Translations under genes and position numbers: made by a program | Part shown: piece by piece, positions 35,701 through 47,919 of the stretch | Numbering within the stretch: position 1 is the first letter of the stretch | Layout of the letters: every line of letters begins with the position of its first letter | Assembly (NCBI GenBank): GCA_018524725.1 | Contig: JAEUWP010000436.1 | Span: forward strand, 372,001 to 436,000 | From: Podaxis mareebaensis | Lineage: Eukaryota > Basidiomycota > Agaricomycetes > Agaricales > Agaricaceae | Reading direction: 5' to 3' | Length of the DNA stretch: 64,000 nucleotides | Notes under the pieces: generated by a model | Told to the model about the DNA's origin: nothing | Databases searched by the model: none | The model's input: only the letters and a program-made list of their open reading frames with translations

Positions 35701-36611
35701 TCTCTTCAACAAGCACTAGTTCCCCCGTGACGCGTTCTCATTGTCGCTATCACCTGATCAGTATTCCTAAGACAGAGAACGGCCCCCGCATAAAGTTCCT
35801 CGTCCCCGGCTGCAGTCTCAACGACGAAAATCTTATACAAGAAGAGGAAATTAAGGATCTCGGAGAAGCTATCACTACGGGTGATACGCACATTGTGGAC
35901 AATATTGAGACGCTTGACCTCGACCCATATCTGTTGTGGGTTATGCGCCAGCTTGTGGGCACGGAGATCCTACGAGAGAATGAGGTTTTCTATCTCCCCG
36001 AACCGGGCGAAGAAATTGTACGCATTCCCCCGGAGCCCGAGAAGAAGAAGGGGTCAAAGTCGAACAAGAAACGTCCAAAACTCGCGAACGAAAATTCTGC
36101 AAACTCACCACGGGACTCTACCACGGGCCATTCACCCTCCCGTGGCAGCTCCATCGCTTCCTCTGCTTCGGTTTTGCAGCAAACCCTTGGAGAGTCGGAG
36201 ATTGAATATCCGTCCACGTTGACAGAGACGGAGGACGATAAATCTTCACCTCCGAAACCGATGAGGAAAGGCATCGTGGGTGAGGGCACCAATGGGTTAA
36301 ATGGTTCCCCGTTGAAAGGCGAGGTTTTGAGACCATCTCGAAGACGCGGCCGTCGACTGGGCCAAGATGCCGCTGCATACCAACCCCCGACCGATGACGA
36401 GGTCTCATCGGATCACTCCAGTTACAACCCGTCCCGGAAAGGGACTCGTCATCGGGGAGTTAAGAGACCTCGCGGTTCTGAAGCCAACATGACAGAGGCA
36501 ACAAGCAGTCGGAAGGTGAAAAAGGCGAAGACCCAAACGAGTCAGAGCCACTCACAAATTCCATCGAATGACGGTCAATCTCAAACCCAGTCCGGCCAAA
36601 GCCTGCTTTAG
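29729..36611 (+). CDS. Very large acidic disordered nuclear protein, uncharacterised
   Basis: Predicted 2178 residues from seven exons: 29729-30887, 30943-31935, 32012-32428, 32481-32630, 32685-33136, 33192-34684 and 34739-36611. The frame closes exactly. An ATG at 29837 (MAHTFNPLGTPG) is an alternative start. After a short Pro-rich part with NPFDKFSQNDFDAWIGKL, the first two thirds are dominated by Glu/Asp/Val. Four hydrophobic-plus-acidic stretches resemble SUMO-interacting motifs (residues ~179, 318, 532, 882). Basic clusters (PKKRKRSLSD, NKKRPKL, RKVKKAKT) near the C-terminus look like nuclear localisation signals. One segment, residues ~1890-1990 (CRYHLISIPKTENGPRIKF, PYLLWVMRQLVGTEILREN, EVFYLPEPGEEI), has normal composition and looks like a folded module I cannot name. 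A nuclear scaffold or chromatin role is inference only. Confidence 0.75.
30365..30442 (+). repeat. Perfect 39-bp tandem repeat (two units) in coding sequence
   Basis: Two identical 39-bp units (30365-30403 and 30404-30442) encode EEEEGEGEYEEEA twice in the acidic part of the large protein. The lack of any difference between units suggests a recent, length-variable duplication. Confidence 0.8.
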
Positions 36612-36962
36612 ACTCAATCTAGCCAACTTCCATTGACCGAGACTCGATCAAGGGTATCAGACGGAATGTCCAATGACATGTAGTTTTCCTTTGCGGGCCT
36701 TGTTCTTCGCTTTGTAGTTTCCCGTCACTTGCTTCCTCACATGCTTCAATGGGACTCATAATCTGTAGACACAAATTCTAGTCCTTATTCTAGTCCTAAT
36801 ATCTCTCCAACCAATGATACTGCACTCGAGAACTTTGACAAGGGGCGGACCCCACCTCTTAACTAAAAATGACATGACCGAATCAACTTCGACCATGAAT
36901 ACACAATGCAGAGATATACATCCAATAATTCAGGTATAGGCGAAATGTGTTGAAGTCACAGG
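36612..36962. other. Short spacer between convergent genes
   Basis: 351 bp between the acidic-protein stop and the stop codon of the broken FunK1 copy. No feature beyond probable 3' UTRs. Confidence 0.4.
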
Positions 36963-39734
36963 CTACGCACGTGCATGCGTGGCACCAGTGCTGCGGTGAT
37001 ATTCTCTGCCTCCTCGCTTCGTCTTGGCCTCTTGTTTCCTCTCGTCTCGGGCATCTGCACCTGGAATATATTCAGCATCGTCCTTTGCGGTTTTTACGGG
37101 GGACCAAGGGCGCGTGACGAGGGACTGGGTGGCGCCACCACCAGGCAAATCCAGTGGAACACCTAGGCCATCGATCATGGAGGGAATCCATTTGCGCAAG
37201 GCAGTTTTGCACACTGCAACATATACACCCGCGTATGGTTCACCGGCCTCCAGATTGTGGAAAGTCGTGGGGTCAAGGTAAGATTTAAGGAGGTGCATGC
37301 GGATCTTGTCAAGAGGGGGGATACAGGACTTGAGCTTGGGGTGAGTGCAACCTTCCAGGTCCGAAACGAGATTGCCGGGCTAGGTGAATGTATCAAAACG
37401 GAATGGGCTCCGATGAAAAGAGTAGTCAAACACATTCTTCCCCCATGTCTGAAGCTTTATGTTTGACGTGCGAAGTGAGGAGCCACAACATAATCCACCA
37501 GACGGATTCTAGATCGTGCTGAAATCGAAACATGATCATCTTCCAAGGACAGATCGTCCTCGGGTTCTAGCGAGGGGACACCCGTGAGTATCCCAGCGTC
37601 AGCCTCCTCTGATTTTGGATTTGGAATTGTCACATTTGGGGATTCCATGAAAGGGTATTTCGCAGAGTGTACTTCGATTGCCATGAAATAAGGCATTCCC
37701 TGCCTGGGCATGAGACAGGCACATCAAACAACAAGGGAAAACATACAATCTTAGGATCCCCACTTGCGAACTCGGCCCCAAACTTCCTCGCATATTCGAA
37801 ATCACTCAGCACCCCCTGAATGTTGTTGCCTGTCATAACGCAATACGCGTTGTTGGGACTAATGTCTCGGTGTACCCAGCCAGCAATATAAAGAAGACCA
37901 TGAACTGAAAGCGGTGGTTAATGAACTTGCCTCGGAGCAGCAGCGTCACGACACACCGATGAATAGGCCATAGATCACCTTGAATGCCGGACCCAGATCA
38001 CGAACAGAAGCTAGTGGCATAATAACATTCTTGTAGATCAGCCTGCATTGTCGTCTTTGGCCGTATTTCCGATCGAAATTTACCACATGTGCTTGACGTC
38101 TCGACCTAGGTCGGGGGGCATGAGACAGCTGGAAAAACCCTGAGACGAGGCTCGCAGGACATTGTCCGCGGAATCTTTCTGCATCTGCTTCTTGAGGAGA
38201 CCAGCGGCCAGTTTCGCGGCGATGCAGAAGGGTTCTGTCAGGCGCCCAGCCACTCGCTTTCAACGGCCATGAACTTTCGAATGACCCAGTCCGAATTATA
38301 CTGCCAAACTGTGATCATGTCGTAAGGGTGAGATGGTGGAAATTTGACTGAGGCGATCCAAACTTGGTGATATCTTAAAAGATACTCCGCAGAATCTCCC
38401 CTTCCGTTTTCGCATCCTTGTCAAGCCAAACATTCTTGAGAACGACCTCGTCTCCGATAACTTGTCCAAGATCATCACCAGAGGGTCCTGCAACTCGAAC
38501 AACCTTCCACACTCGCTTCTTTCGTCCACTGATACACAGGACCCGTTGATTGAAAAGCGTTCCCGTTGTCCTGTAATACTCTGGCGCAGCTTCCGATCCC
38601 ATTCGGCAGACATAGTGAATCCTGTTCTTGAACATGACGCGGCTAACCGTCGGATCATAACCAATTTCTTCCCTGGTTGCGAAGAGGAAGGAGAGGAAGG
38701 TCCGAATAAACGTCTTATGGTCCTGAGTGTAGATGTTAGACCATCGTCTACCACAAGGGGAGAGGGATGGACCTTTGTAAAGTCGAAATCATGCGACTTG
38801 ACCGAGTGCGAACGCGAGAAGTACTATAGCGCCATCATATTGTCCTCGATGGTGATCTTTGAGACCGTCAGCAATAGGATTATTGTCAACGAGAGGATTT
38901 TCATACGCCATCATACGCCATAGGTAAACATGCGACAGGGATCGTCGTTCATGATCTGGCCCGCGGCCGAAACAAGCTACAAGCGATTCTGTCCTAACAG
39001 GTCAGAGTACGTCATGGAATTCTCTTTCGAATACGCGCCTGCTCAATATCCTCGGGTTCCTCTTCCTGACTTCAACAACGACTGGTGCATCTGAAGGGAT
39101 CATCTTTCGTCTAGGCAGCCTACAGGTCAGTCGAGCATCCACCCGGAACGTGATGCCAGGGATCTCGGAAAACATGTCTTCTGAAGGGCAATCCTGGTAC
39201 CCGAAGAGGCAGGGTACGGCGAATTCCCGCTTTGTCCGTACATTCGACGCTTACCAATGCATTGACGATGTCTTGGAGAGCCCCGGAAACTTGGACCTTG
39301 CTACCATCCATCCTCGACAGTGGCAAGCCAAAGTCTGCGCAGGTAAATTCGGCATTGACCTCTTCCCCGCCCCCCCTCGTTCTTCCTGTGCTGCTAACTC
39401 TTGTGTTCCTTCATCAGGGTTCTAAAGTGACCCTTCCCGAGTGTTTTCAGAGAGTTCTCTATGGAAGCATCTGAAGGGTGAAAGGGAGTATAGTGGTCCA
39501 GGAAATCTCCTACACTACATTCCAACATTTCATTGTCCATCTTTGTTCTAGTGAGGGTTCAAAGGATTACTCGTTTGTGCTTATCGCTGGCCTCTTGCGT
39601 TTCTTGGTGTAGTGCTACAGGCAGAATGGTATGATCACCATCGGAAAACGCGTTTGTGAAAATGAAACATACATGATGGCGGGGTGGACTAGCTGTTCGG
39701 TGTGGGAGGTTGGTTCAGGACCTGGTCTAGACAT
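36963..39734 (-). pseudogene. FunK1-type protein kinase, broken tandem copy
   Basis: Colinear with the intact kinase at 40400-43237 from the start (MSRPGPEPT, ATG at 39734) to the basic C-terminus. Recognisable kinase pieces are GWVHRDISPNNAY, GVLSDFEYARKFGAE, YFMAIEVHS and HDLESVWWIMLW. Breaks: a Trp codon in the ITIED..ALWYFSRS segment is TAG (38824-38826); several frame shifts lie between about 38050 and 38350 and near 37500-37600; TAA/TAG codons interrupt the catalytic C-lobe. A 10-bp tandem duplication (38901-38920) duplicates an intron donor. Short-intron positions still match those of the intact copy, including a 41-bp intron. The stretch ~38460-38960 is almost identical to the intact copy while the flanks are strongly diverged. 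It could still be transcribed; loss of kinase function is inferred. Confidence 0.8.
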
Positions 39735-40399
39735 GGGTTTGAATTGCTATATTTCGGATAGAGTGTAAAAGTAAGAGATTGACGAACTAGCATCCCGACT
39801 GCAATGAATCTCATTGTAGCGGACAAGATCAAGTGCGCTCAACGCGATCACGTGACAAAGTTTGTCATGGTGGAACCTATCAAAACAAAAATGGTGTTTG
39901 AAGCTAGCAGTTTGAGGTTTCCAGTGAAAATACAACCATTTCATACGAGAAATAATAGATGAAGAGCAACGAAAGTACAGCCAACACGACATGACCCTTG
40001 CTGGGCGCATAATCATACCATCGGTGATCTCTCAATGGCCAGTGTCGCGTAGTTTCCGCCTTTTGTGCTCTCGCTTTCGCCCTGTAGCAGCCTATTAATC
40101 GTTTGCCCTGAAATCGCCCATATTATTTTTAAGATAGGGCTCGTGATCCGTATATATGAACCCCACTTGCTCTCAAGCATCGGAACATACGAGCAGGACG
40201 AGCAAATCAAGGCAGTAAGCAATAGACCATAGAAAGAACATCTGACCTAGGACTTGTCTCATCCAACAAGGACGGCACTGTACAGGACAGGGTTTTTTGA
40301 CGGCACCTAGCTGCAAACCATCGGTATTCATAGGATGGAAGATGCGTTCCAATCATGTTGAATTACGGATATAGAGGATAGAGATACACAATCAACAAT
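39735..40399. other. Spacer between the FunK1 tandem copies
   Basis: 665 bp holding the presumed promoter of the broken copy and the 3' end of the intact copy. No motif or repeat is recognised. Confidence 0.4.
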
Positions 40400-43237
40400 T
40401 CAGGACAGGCCGCGCATATGCATACGAGGTGCCAGTGCCGTGGTGATATGCTCTGCCTCCCCCTTTCGTTTTGCCTTCTTGGTTTTCCTTCTGGCCGACT
40501 CCTCGACATCGGGAACATATTCATCATCATCCTTTGCACCCTGCGTGGAGGGCCGCTGGCGCTTAACTTGCAGTTGACCGGCGGTGTCGGCTTGTGAATC
40601 CGGTAAATCAAGAAAGACATCTTCACTACCAAGCAAGAGGGAAAGGAAGCCCAAAGCGACTTGGTATACTTTGGCATATACGTCTGCATACGGCTCACTG
40701 GCTTCCATCTTTTTGAAAGTCACTGGATCAAGATAAGAGTCGACGAGGAACTTGCGCATTTCATCAAGGGGGCGGATGCAGCCTTGGAGATTGTGATGAA
40801 TGCAACCTCGTAGACCAGAAACAAGACGACCGGACTTAGTGAACACTTCACCGCGGTACGAACTGGGTTTAAAGGAGTACTGGAACACGTCTTTCGCCCA
40901 TGTTTGCGAATCACCATGCTTGACGTGCAAAGTGACAAACCACAGCATGATCCACCAAACGGACTCTAAATCATGCTGGAATCGAAACATGACCATCTTC
41001 TTCGGCTCAGCCTCCGGAGGTGGGTTGTTCTGAGATTTTGTCGGAATGATATCCATCAACGGATCAAAAGTAGCTTCATCTGGAATCTGCCATTCACTGG
41101 GAAGCGTCGCGTTGGGACGTTCTTTAAGAAGATAGTCCGCATCGTGCACTTCAATTGCCATGAAATAAGGTGTTCCCTGTCCAGGTGTACGCGTAAAGGA
41201 CGGTGTAGACCAAGCAGGAGAAAAACTTACCGTCTTGGGGTCTCCACTGCTAGATTCAGCCCCGAATTTCCTTGCATATTCAAAATCACTCAGCACCCCC
41301 CGGAAGTCACCATCCTTCACAATGCAGTACACATTATTAGGACTAATATCCCGGTGTACCCAGCCGGCAATGAAAAGAAGACAAAGAGCTAGAGGCGTCC
41401 GTAAGTAACACCACCTCCAAGCAGCAGCGCTGTGACCCACCAAAGAGCAAATGCTGGAACACCTTGCAAGCCATCTGTTGATTAGGCACAGCGCTTAAAG
41501 CCATACCAACTTCCCTGTATATTAGCCTATATTGTCGTCTTTGGCCGTACTTCCGCTCGAAATTGACCGTGGGTATATTTACATTCTGACCAAGGTTGGA
41601 TGGCATGAGATAACCTGAAAAGCCCTGGGTTGAACTAGACAAGACGTTGCCCCTGGAGTCTTTCCGCGTCCGCTTCTCGAGGAGGCCAGTGGCCTTCTTC
41701 GCGCCAACAGATACGGGTTTCGTCAGGGTGCCCTGCCACTCGCTTTCAATGGCCATGAAGTAACTTTTGAACGACCCAGTCTGGATGATATCACGAGTTC
41801 GCTTCTGCAACCAGATGGGAAGATAGTAGAAATTCGACTGAGGCGATTCAAACTTGGTGATATCTTGAAAGATATTCCGCAGAATCTCCCCTTCCGTTTT
41901 CGCATTCTTATCAAGCCAAACATCCTTGAGAACGACCTCGTCTCCGATAACCTGTCCAAGATCATCACCAGAGGGTCCTGCAACTCGAACAACCTTCCAC
42001 ACTCGCGTCTTCCGTCCACTGATACACAGGACCCGTTGATTGAAAAGCGTTCCCGTTGTCCTGTAATACTCTGGCGCAGCTTCCGATCCCATTCGGTAGA
42101 CATAATGAATCTTGTCCTTGAACATGACGCGGCTAACCGTCGGATCATAACCAATTTCTTCCCTGGTTGCGAAGAGGAAGGAGAGGAAGGTCCGAATAAA
42201 CGTCTTATGGTCCTGAGTGTAGATGTTAGATCATCGTCTACCGCAAGGGGAGAGGGATGGACCTTTGTAAAGTCGAAATCATGCGACTTGACCGAGTGCG
42301 AACGCGAGAAGTACCATAGCGCCATCATATTGTCCTCGATGGTGATCTTTGAGACCGTCAGCAATAGGATTATTGTCAACGAGAGGATTTTCATACGCCA
42401 TAGGTAAACATGCGACAGGGATCGTCGTTCATGATCTGGCCCGCCGCTGAAACAAGCTGCAAGCGATTCTGTCCTAATAGATCAGAATGCGTCATGGAAA
42501 TCTCTTTCGAGCACGCACCTGCTCAATGTCCTCGGGGTTCCTCTTTTTCTTGAATTCTGCAATGACTGGCGTATCTGACAGGATCACCTTTCGTCCAGGC
42601 GGTCTATAGGTCACTCGAGCATCTGCGCGAAACGTGGTGCCAGGGATTTCGGAAAACATATCTTCTGAAGGGCAATCCTGATACTCGAAGAGGCAGGTGC
42701 GGGGCACTCCCCTCTCGTCGGTGCATTTAACGTCGACCAACGCGTTGACGATGTCCTGGAGAGCCCCAAAAATCCGGATCTCACTACCATCCATCTGCGA
42801 CGGTGGCAGGTCGAAATCTGCCCAGACAAACTCGGCGTCAACCTCTTCCTTGCTCTCCTCCCTCTTCTTGCCTTTGCCCTTCCTCCTTTTCCCACTTCTT
42901 TGCGCCTTCTTCATCAGAGTCCCAGAGCGATCCGTCTGGAACATCTTCAGGACGTCCTCTACGGAAGCATCCGAGGGACGGAAGGGAGCGTAGTGGTTCA
43001 GGAACTCTCCTACACTGCATTCCAACATCTCATTATCCATCTCTATTCCAACGAGGGTTCGAAGGTTCACTTGTTTATGGCCGTCTCCAACCTTTTTCGC
43101 GCTTCGTGGCGTAGAGCTATGGAACACAAATATGTTTATCATCGCCAATGACATCTAGGACAAGGAAATACTCACGATGGCGGTAGCGGATTAGTTGTTT
43201 CAGTAGGGGTGGTTGGCTCAGGGCCCTGTCTAGACAT
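40400..43237 (-). CDS. FunK1-family fungal protein kinase
   Basis: Predicted 843-residue kinase of the FunK1 family, which is expanded in mushroom-forming fungi. Exons are 43176-43237, 42515-43116, 42397-42473, 42263-42346, 41441-42212, 41231-41388 and 40400-41176. The N-terminal half has the family's MDNEMLECSVGEFL and ITIEDNMMALWYFSRSHSV segments. The nucleotide-binding lobe follows (KTRVWKVVRVAG, IGDEVVLKDVWLD). The catalytic loop is GWVHRDISPNNV, with HRD intact. The metal-binding motif is degenerate (LSDFEYARKF, with SDFE in place of DFG), as is usual for this family. After YFMAIEV comes the FunK1-specific FQHDLESVWWIMLW. The tail is Lys/Arg-rich. Cellular role is unknown. The intron at 42474-42514 is 41 bp. 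The 54-bp intron at 41177-41230 keeps frame and can be misread as coding. Confidence 0.88.
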
Positions 43238-43802
43238 GGGTTTGAGTAAGGATATTATAGGGCGAAGCATACAAGATCAACGGACTGAGTTGGCTCTGCC
43301 ATTCCAAGCGGCTAAGGACCATGAACGCGACCGTTGGGAAGGCCATCATCTGTTAACTTGCGAGTGGATTACGCACGCGATGTGACATCACGTGAAATTA
43401 CTTTCTGTGTTGAACGATGTGAAGGTTCGTTATAAGTTCGGTTAGCAGTGAGGTTGATTGTAAACTGAAGGGATCGTATTCATGTCGATTTCGGACTAGC
43501 TGTTTTCTATTCCACCTTCTATTGTAAACCCGCGACTCCCCGTATGGGCTCCTCAAGCTAGGACAGGCTCTCATGTAACTCGCCTGTCAACATAGACAAG
43601 TCTTTGCGCCAGGCACGATTCGGAAAATACACATCCCCCTCCATATTGTTCAGACAGTTGAAATTACAAGAATTCCTACAATCTGCCTCACTTTCCATAA
43701 CGGGTCCACGCTAAGCAGTCGCAACCATCCAGCAGGCGTATAGAGAAGAAGATAGTATTCAGCCTCATGGCTCATGTACGTTGCAAATCGAGGCATGGTT
43801 CA
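43238..43802. other. Spacer, presumed FunK1 promoter
   Basis: 565 bp between the FunK1 start and the DUF1917-like stop. No coding segment, repeat or motif is recognised. Confidence 0.4.
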
Positions 43803-45556
43803 TTATTTGGCCATTTTTGTCCTCTTGGGCTTCGGATGTTCCTCTTCGTCATCCTCGTCTTCACCCACATCACTGGCTCGCTTGGTTCTCTTTGCGTTCC
43901 CAGCAACTTTCTTCGTTCTGAGCGATTCCTTACGTTTCTTCTCTTCCTCTCTTTCTGGATCGTCATCTGAGGCGAAAGGATCATCCTTTACCTTCTTCTT
44001 CAGCTTGGGTTTAGGCTTCGTCTTAGTTTTCGAATTGCTATCCTCGGCCTTGGAAACTTGTTCAGATACTGCTATATCACCCGCGGTGGCCTCTTGGTTG
44101 GCAGGTGGAGTAGAAACATCTATCTTCTTCGCACTAAGATTTGCAAAGAATTCGTCTTTCAGCGCCTAATGATGAGGTCATTAAGGAATGTGCTCAGAGA
44201 AGAAATCGATTCACATGCCTTGATTTCCGTGTCCTTGAGGAGCGCTGTATTCTTCCAAACCTGAGGAACACAATGAACACCAAGCCCTGGCCGTCCTGGA
44301 AGTGGACGAACTCACAGTGGATGGGAGACCACTTGGATGCTTGCTGTCGATACCTAAAGCGAGGCATAATATCGATCGACTGAAGAAACACCAGCGTGAC
44401 GAGTTGACGTACCAACCATAGTGTAAAGGTCCGACTTGACGCCAGAAAGCGTAGCTCCGTGACTGCGGAGAAGGACTTTCATGACCTACAGCATGAAATA
44501 GTTTCAGCTGCTCAGAGATTTCGAACGACGGAGGAAAGGACCGTTAACCTCAATGACGGCGTCCTTGTCATAAATATCAGGAATATAGACGCAAATGATA
44601 TGCTGATAGTTGGGCGTCTCATGTTCCGGGGAAGTGGAAACTTTGGCAAGCCAGGCTGCTGTTGCAGATAAAGGCCCAGACACCAAAGAATCTGTGCGAA
44701 TATGATTAACGGCTTGAACGTCCTGCAAACCTTCGGGTGTCGACTTACTGGCAATGCTGGACCATATGAGGTCTATCTTGTCAGGCGGGGCAAATATCAG
44801 CCTGCAGTGGGCGGCTCGCGGTCAATCATCGAACGAAACGGGGGTACCCGTACCATTTTCCGGAGACGTAGCCATGCTTGATCGCCACTTCTCTGAGCTT
44901 GTTGGTGGCTTCAGCCTGCGCCTACTGATGGTGTAACTGTCAGGCTCTCAACCTTCTGACCGGTGAAAGCCGACCTCTTCACGGAGCTCTTTCTTGCTTC
45001 GGGCGCCTGTTTTTTTATTGGAACGAGTAGGTATTGAAGGGTCGTCCTGTGTAGCCGGGTGAGGAATCACAAATTCATGGTCAAACGGAATGAGCGAACA
45101 AACCTGAATAGCTTTCACTTTCTCAGTGACCTCCTTTACTGTTCACAATGCTCATGAGCATCTCGGCAAAGCTGAACACTCATTTGGACTGACATAAAAC
45201 TTGGGCTTCCTCAAGAGCCTTCTCTTGGTCCACGCCCTTTTTTGAGGCGCCGGAGCCTTCAACCCAGATCCACTATCAATATATCAACTTTGAGCGACGT
45301 TGTTAAATCCTTGGGCCAAAACGCGAGCTACTCACGGGTTTTGTTCCGTCATTCTGCACCATGGATGGCTTGTACTGAAAGCCGGACCGTGTCACCGTGG
45401 ATGTTTTATTACCCTGCAACTAGGTCATACCTTGTTCAAAAAGTCTTGCAACGACGTTTCAGACGCCTTCGTCCAAGTATATTTATCACCTGCGATCAGT
45501 GCATCGTCGGTGCCGATACCGTTTGACATGGATGACTGCGCGCTCGGGACGTGCAT
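43803..45556 (-). CDS. DUF1917 (C11orf68/Bles03-like) protein with charged tail
   Basis: Predicted 376 residues from twelve small exons: 45431-45556, 45336-45374, 45194-45272, 45104-45138, 44975-45046, 44854-44921, 44749-44801, 44549-44691, 44413-44485, 44316-44353, 44219-44260 and 43803-44165. The joined frame is exact. Features resembling DUF1917: WIWVEGSGASKKG, KLREVAIKHGYVSGKWLIF, APPDKIDLIWSSIA, PLSATAAWLAKVST, YQHIICVYIPDIYDKDAV and SDLYTMVGIDSKHPSG. Human C11orf68 shares this fold; its biochemical role is not established. After residue ~255 the chain becomes strongly Lys/Glu-rich (KPKPKLKKKVKDD, PKPKRTK), a likely nuclear-targeting disordered tail. The last intron (44166-44218) begins with GC rather than GT; reading through it would end the protein early without the tail. 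The family assignment is from memory of the motif pattern. Confidence 0.7.
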
Positions 45557-47919
45557 GTAGTCGTAAGTTGTCGTGCTCCGATGAGTTTCAGACCTGACCC
45601 CCTGGCAAAACGGTGCTAAACGGAGTTCAAGAAGATGAACCCCGTGAGATGAAGAACTCACAGCCCCCAGGAGAATGGGCCCGTGCACCCGATGTCACAG
45701 CTGTTACTTACGGTATCCACCAAATAATTCTGGGAGACTATGTCCTCCTTTATTTACGCGTTATTTACGTTCGCTTGATCAGAAGTTTGCCCCAAACATA
45801 GAACACTCGTCCAAGCGAACCTGATCTACCCGTACCTCTGCCATGATCGTCCCAAGAGGAGTCTGCCATGACTAACTTTCAAACTCGAGGCGCCATATGT
45901 ACATCCTGCCCGAGGTAATGGTCACATACCGCTAAATGACTCGGCGGAAGTCACGCTGTCGACCACTTTTCGATCATCCCTCACTTGCGAGGCAAACGAT
46001 ATCCTGACAACAAATCGACTGTCACTTTTCATAGAAAATTCGAACTTCGGTCTATCGTCGCGATGGGCCATCTGTTACTCGGGCCGCTTGCAAAGTTATT
46101 TGCTCGTAATGTGACGTCTGTTTCTGCGTTCACTGAATCGGTATTTCTGGTCAGCGTATAAGGGATATCCTCTTTTTCTGATTCTCTATGACCTTCCTCT
46201 CTGGATTGTAGCCCAACGATCCCGATGATTAACTGTTCATCCCAACTTATCGCTAGCGGGCCCGAATTTTATCCCGCCGGTCCCTCCTGGAACACCCCCA
46301 TAGTGATTTCATGTCAGTTAACCATCTCTTGCATCTCCTATGTTCGGACGCTTATCTCCGAAATAGATTTATTGCAGCATCCAGAGGGACCGAAGTCAAA
46401 GTTCAAGAGGCACCTCCCACGACCGGTGGAACGAGAATAAGCCGAAAGTAAGCTCACCCCACTATGGTCCAGCCTCGTTATACACGTCCATCATGCGCTC
46501 CTCGCATCTCCTTGATAACCAGAAGCAAGCCTAAAACACTGATAATCTGTCGGCACCCTGTATACATCGTATCCCGTCAGCTGATCCCCTGAGAAGGGTT
46601 ACCCGCGTACTTGTCAGTAACTAGGGCCTAAAGAAGCACCCTACGAAATACTAGAGTCTTCTCGTTCTGTGTCCCCAATCATTGGTTATTGCCCCGTTGA
46701 TCAGTTCGTTGCGACCAACCGGGACGAACCATGACAGCAATGGAGTAAGAACATTTACAACCTTCTGGGAGCCAGGCTGAACGTAAGATGTCTAGCCCCA
46801 ATCTGATCGCCTTCGGGTTCTTCAACAGTATTTCCTATTGTGATGCTTTCACAGCACATAAGGATGCAAGATCATCGCCTCCTGGCGGACCCCGAAGAGG
46901 GACAAGCCTTGCAAATGGCACCACTGAGATCGAGGCTCGATACAGCAATGAGAACCCTATCCAGGTAGTTGAAACTATCGCCCCCAAAACTAGCCATTTA
47001 TGTATCGCAGGGGCGCGCACAACGGTCGAAGAGTTTAGTGGTATTTCTAGTTTTACCCTTAACTCACCAACCGACTTCAAGACCTAAAGGTGGCCTCAAT
47101 TTCCCAGCCCTGATATCAATCGCCTGTCTGTTGTACTCATCCCGTACGTCATCTATAGTGTCGGGACTGATTTGCACACAAGATGATAACCACCTTCGAC
47201 TAGATGCTGCATCACGGTCGGAACTGACTGTTCGGCATAGTACCACCTCTTCCCCGTTAGCTTCTGTTGGAAGACCAAAGCTTAGCCATTAGGCGAATAA
47301 GTGAATGGCATTCATGCTAAGATGACCATCGATGGCGATAGCATAACGCGGGGAATTGCAAACTGAGGGCCCAACGTGAGAGTTGGTCGACCTAGATAGA
47401 TCCCCGTATATCTGTGGGTTGTGATCAAATAATGCGAAGGCAGGTGCTAACGGCGGCAACGGAGGAAGGTACAAGGGGCCAAGAGCCGACGGCGAAGCGA
47501 GGGATTGGACCCTGGGACTACGATGAGCCGTCAGTTATCGATTTCTTCTCCAGAGCCGTAAACTTCGTCACAGCCGAGTCGCGATCATTTCTATGTACAC
47601 ATGTGCAAGCCAAGAATTTCGATTGAGTGATTGTAATTTCGGATCTAAGCCTTGAATTGAACGAGGTAGACATTAATGAGGTGATTGGTCGCGTGAAGCT
47701 GATATCACAGGGAACGGTAGGATGAGAATGGAGGTAATTCAAAACTAGAAACATACAGATACATTGGAGGCCTAAGCTCCCTAGTCGCTTCCGTCATCTG
47801 TACATGATCCGTAAGACTTCTGCCGAGAAACCATCCCTTCTTTCAATAGGGTGAATAGGACTGGACAGACGAACCAAGCTGGTTGTCTGTTTGCTACCGA
47901 ACGCTAGCGTTTGGGTCCT
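45557..47919. other. Gene-poor interval, nothing recognised
   Basis: About 2.4 kb between the DUF1917-like start and the FCF1 stop. Only short frames without splice-consistent continuation or motifs. No repeat shared with the rest of the window was noticed. Confidence 0.4.
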
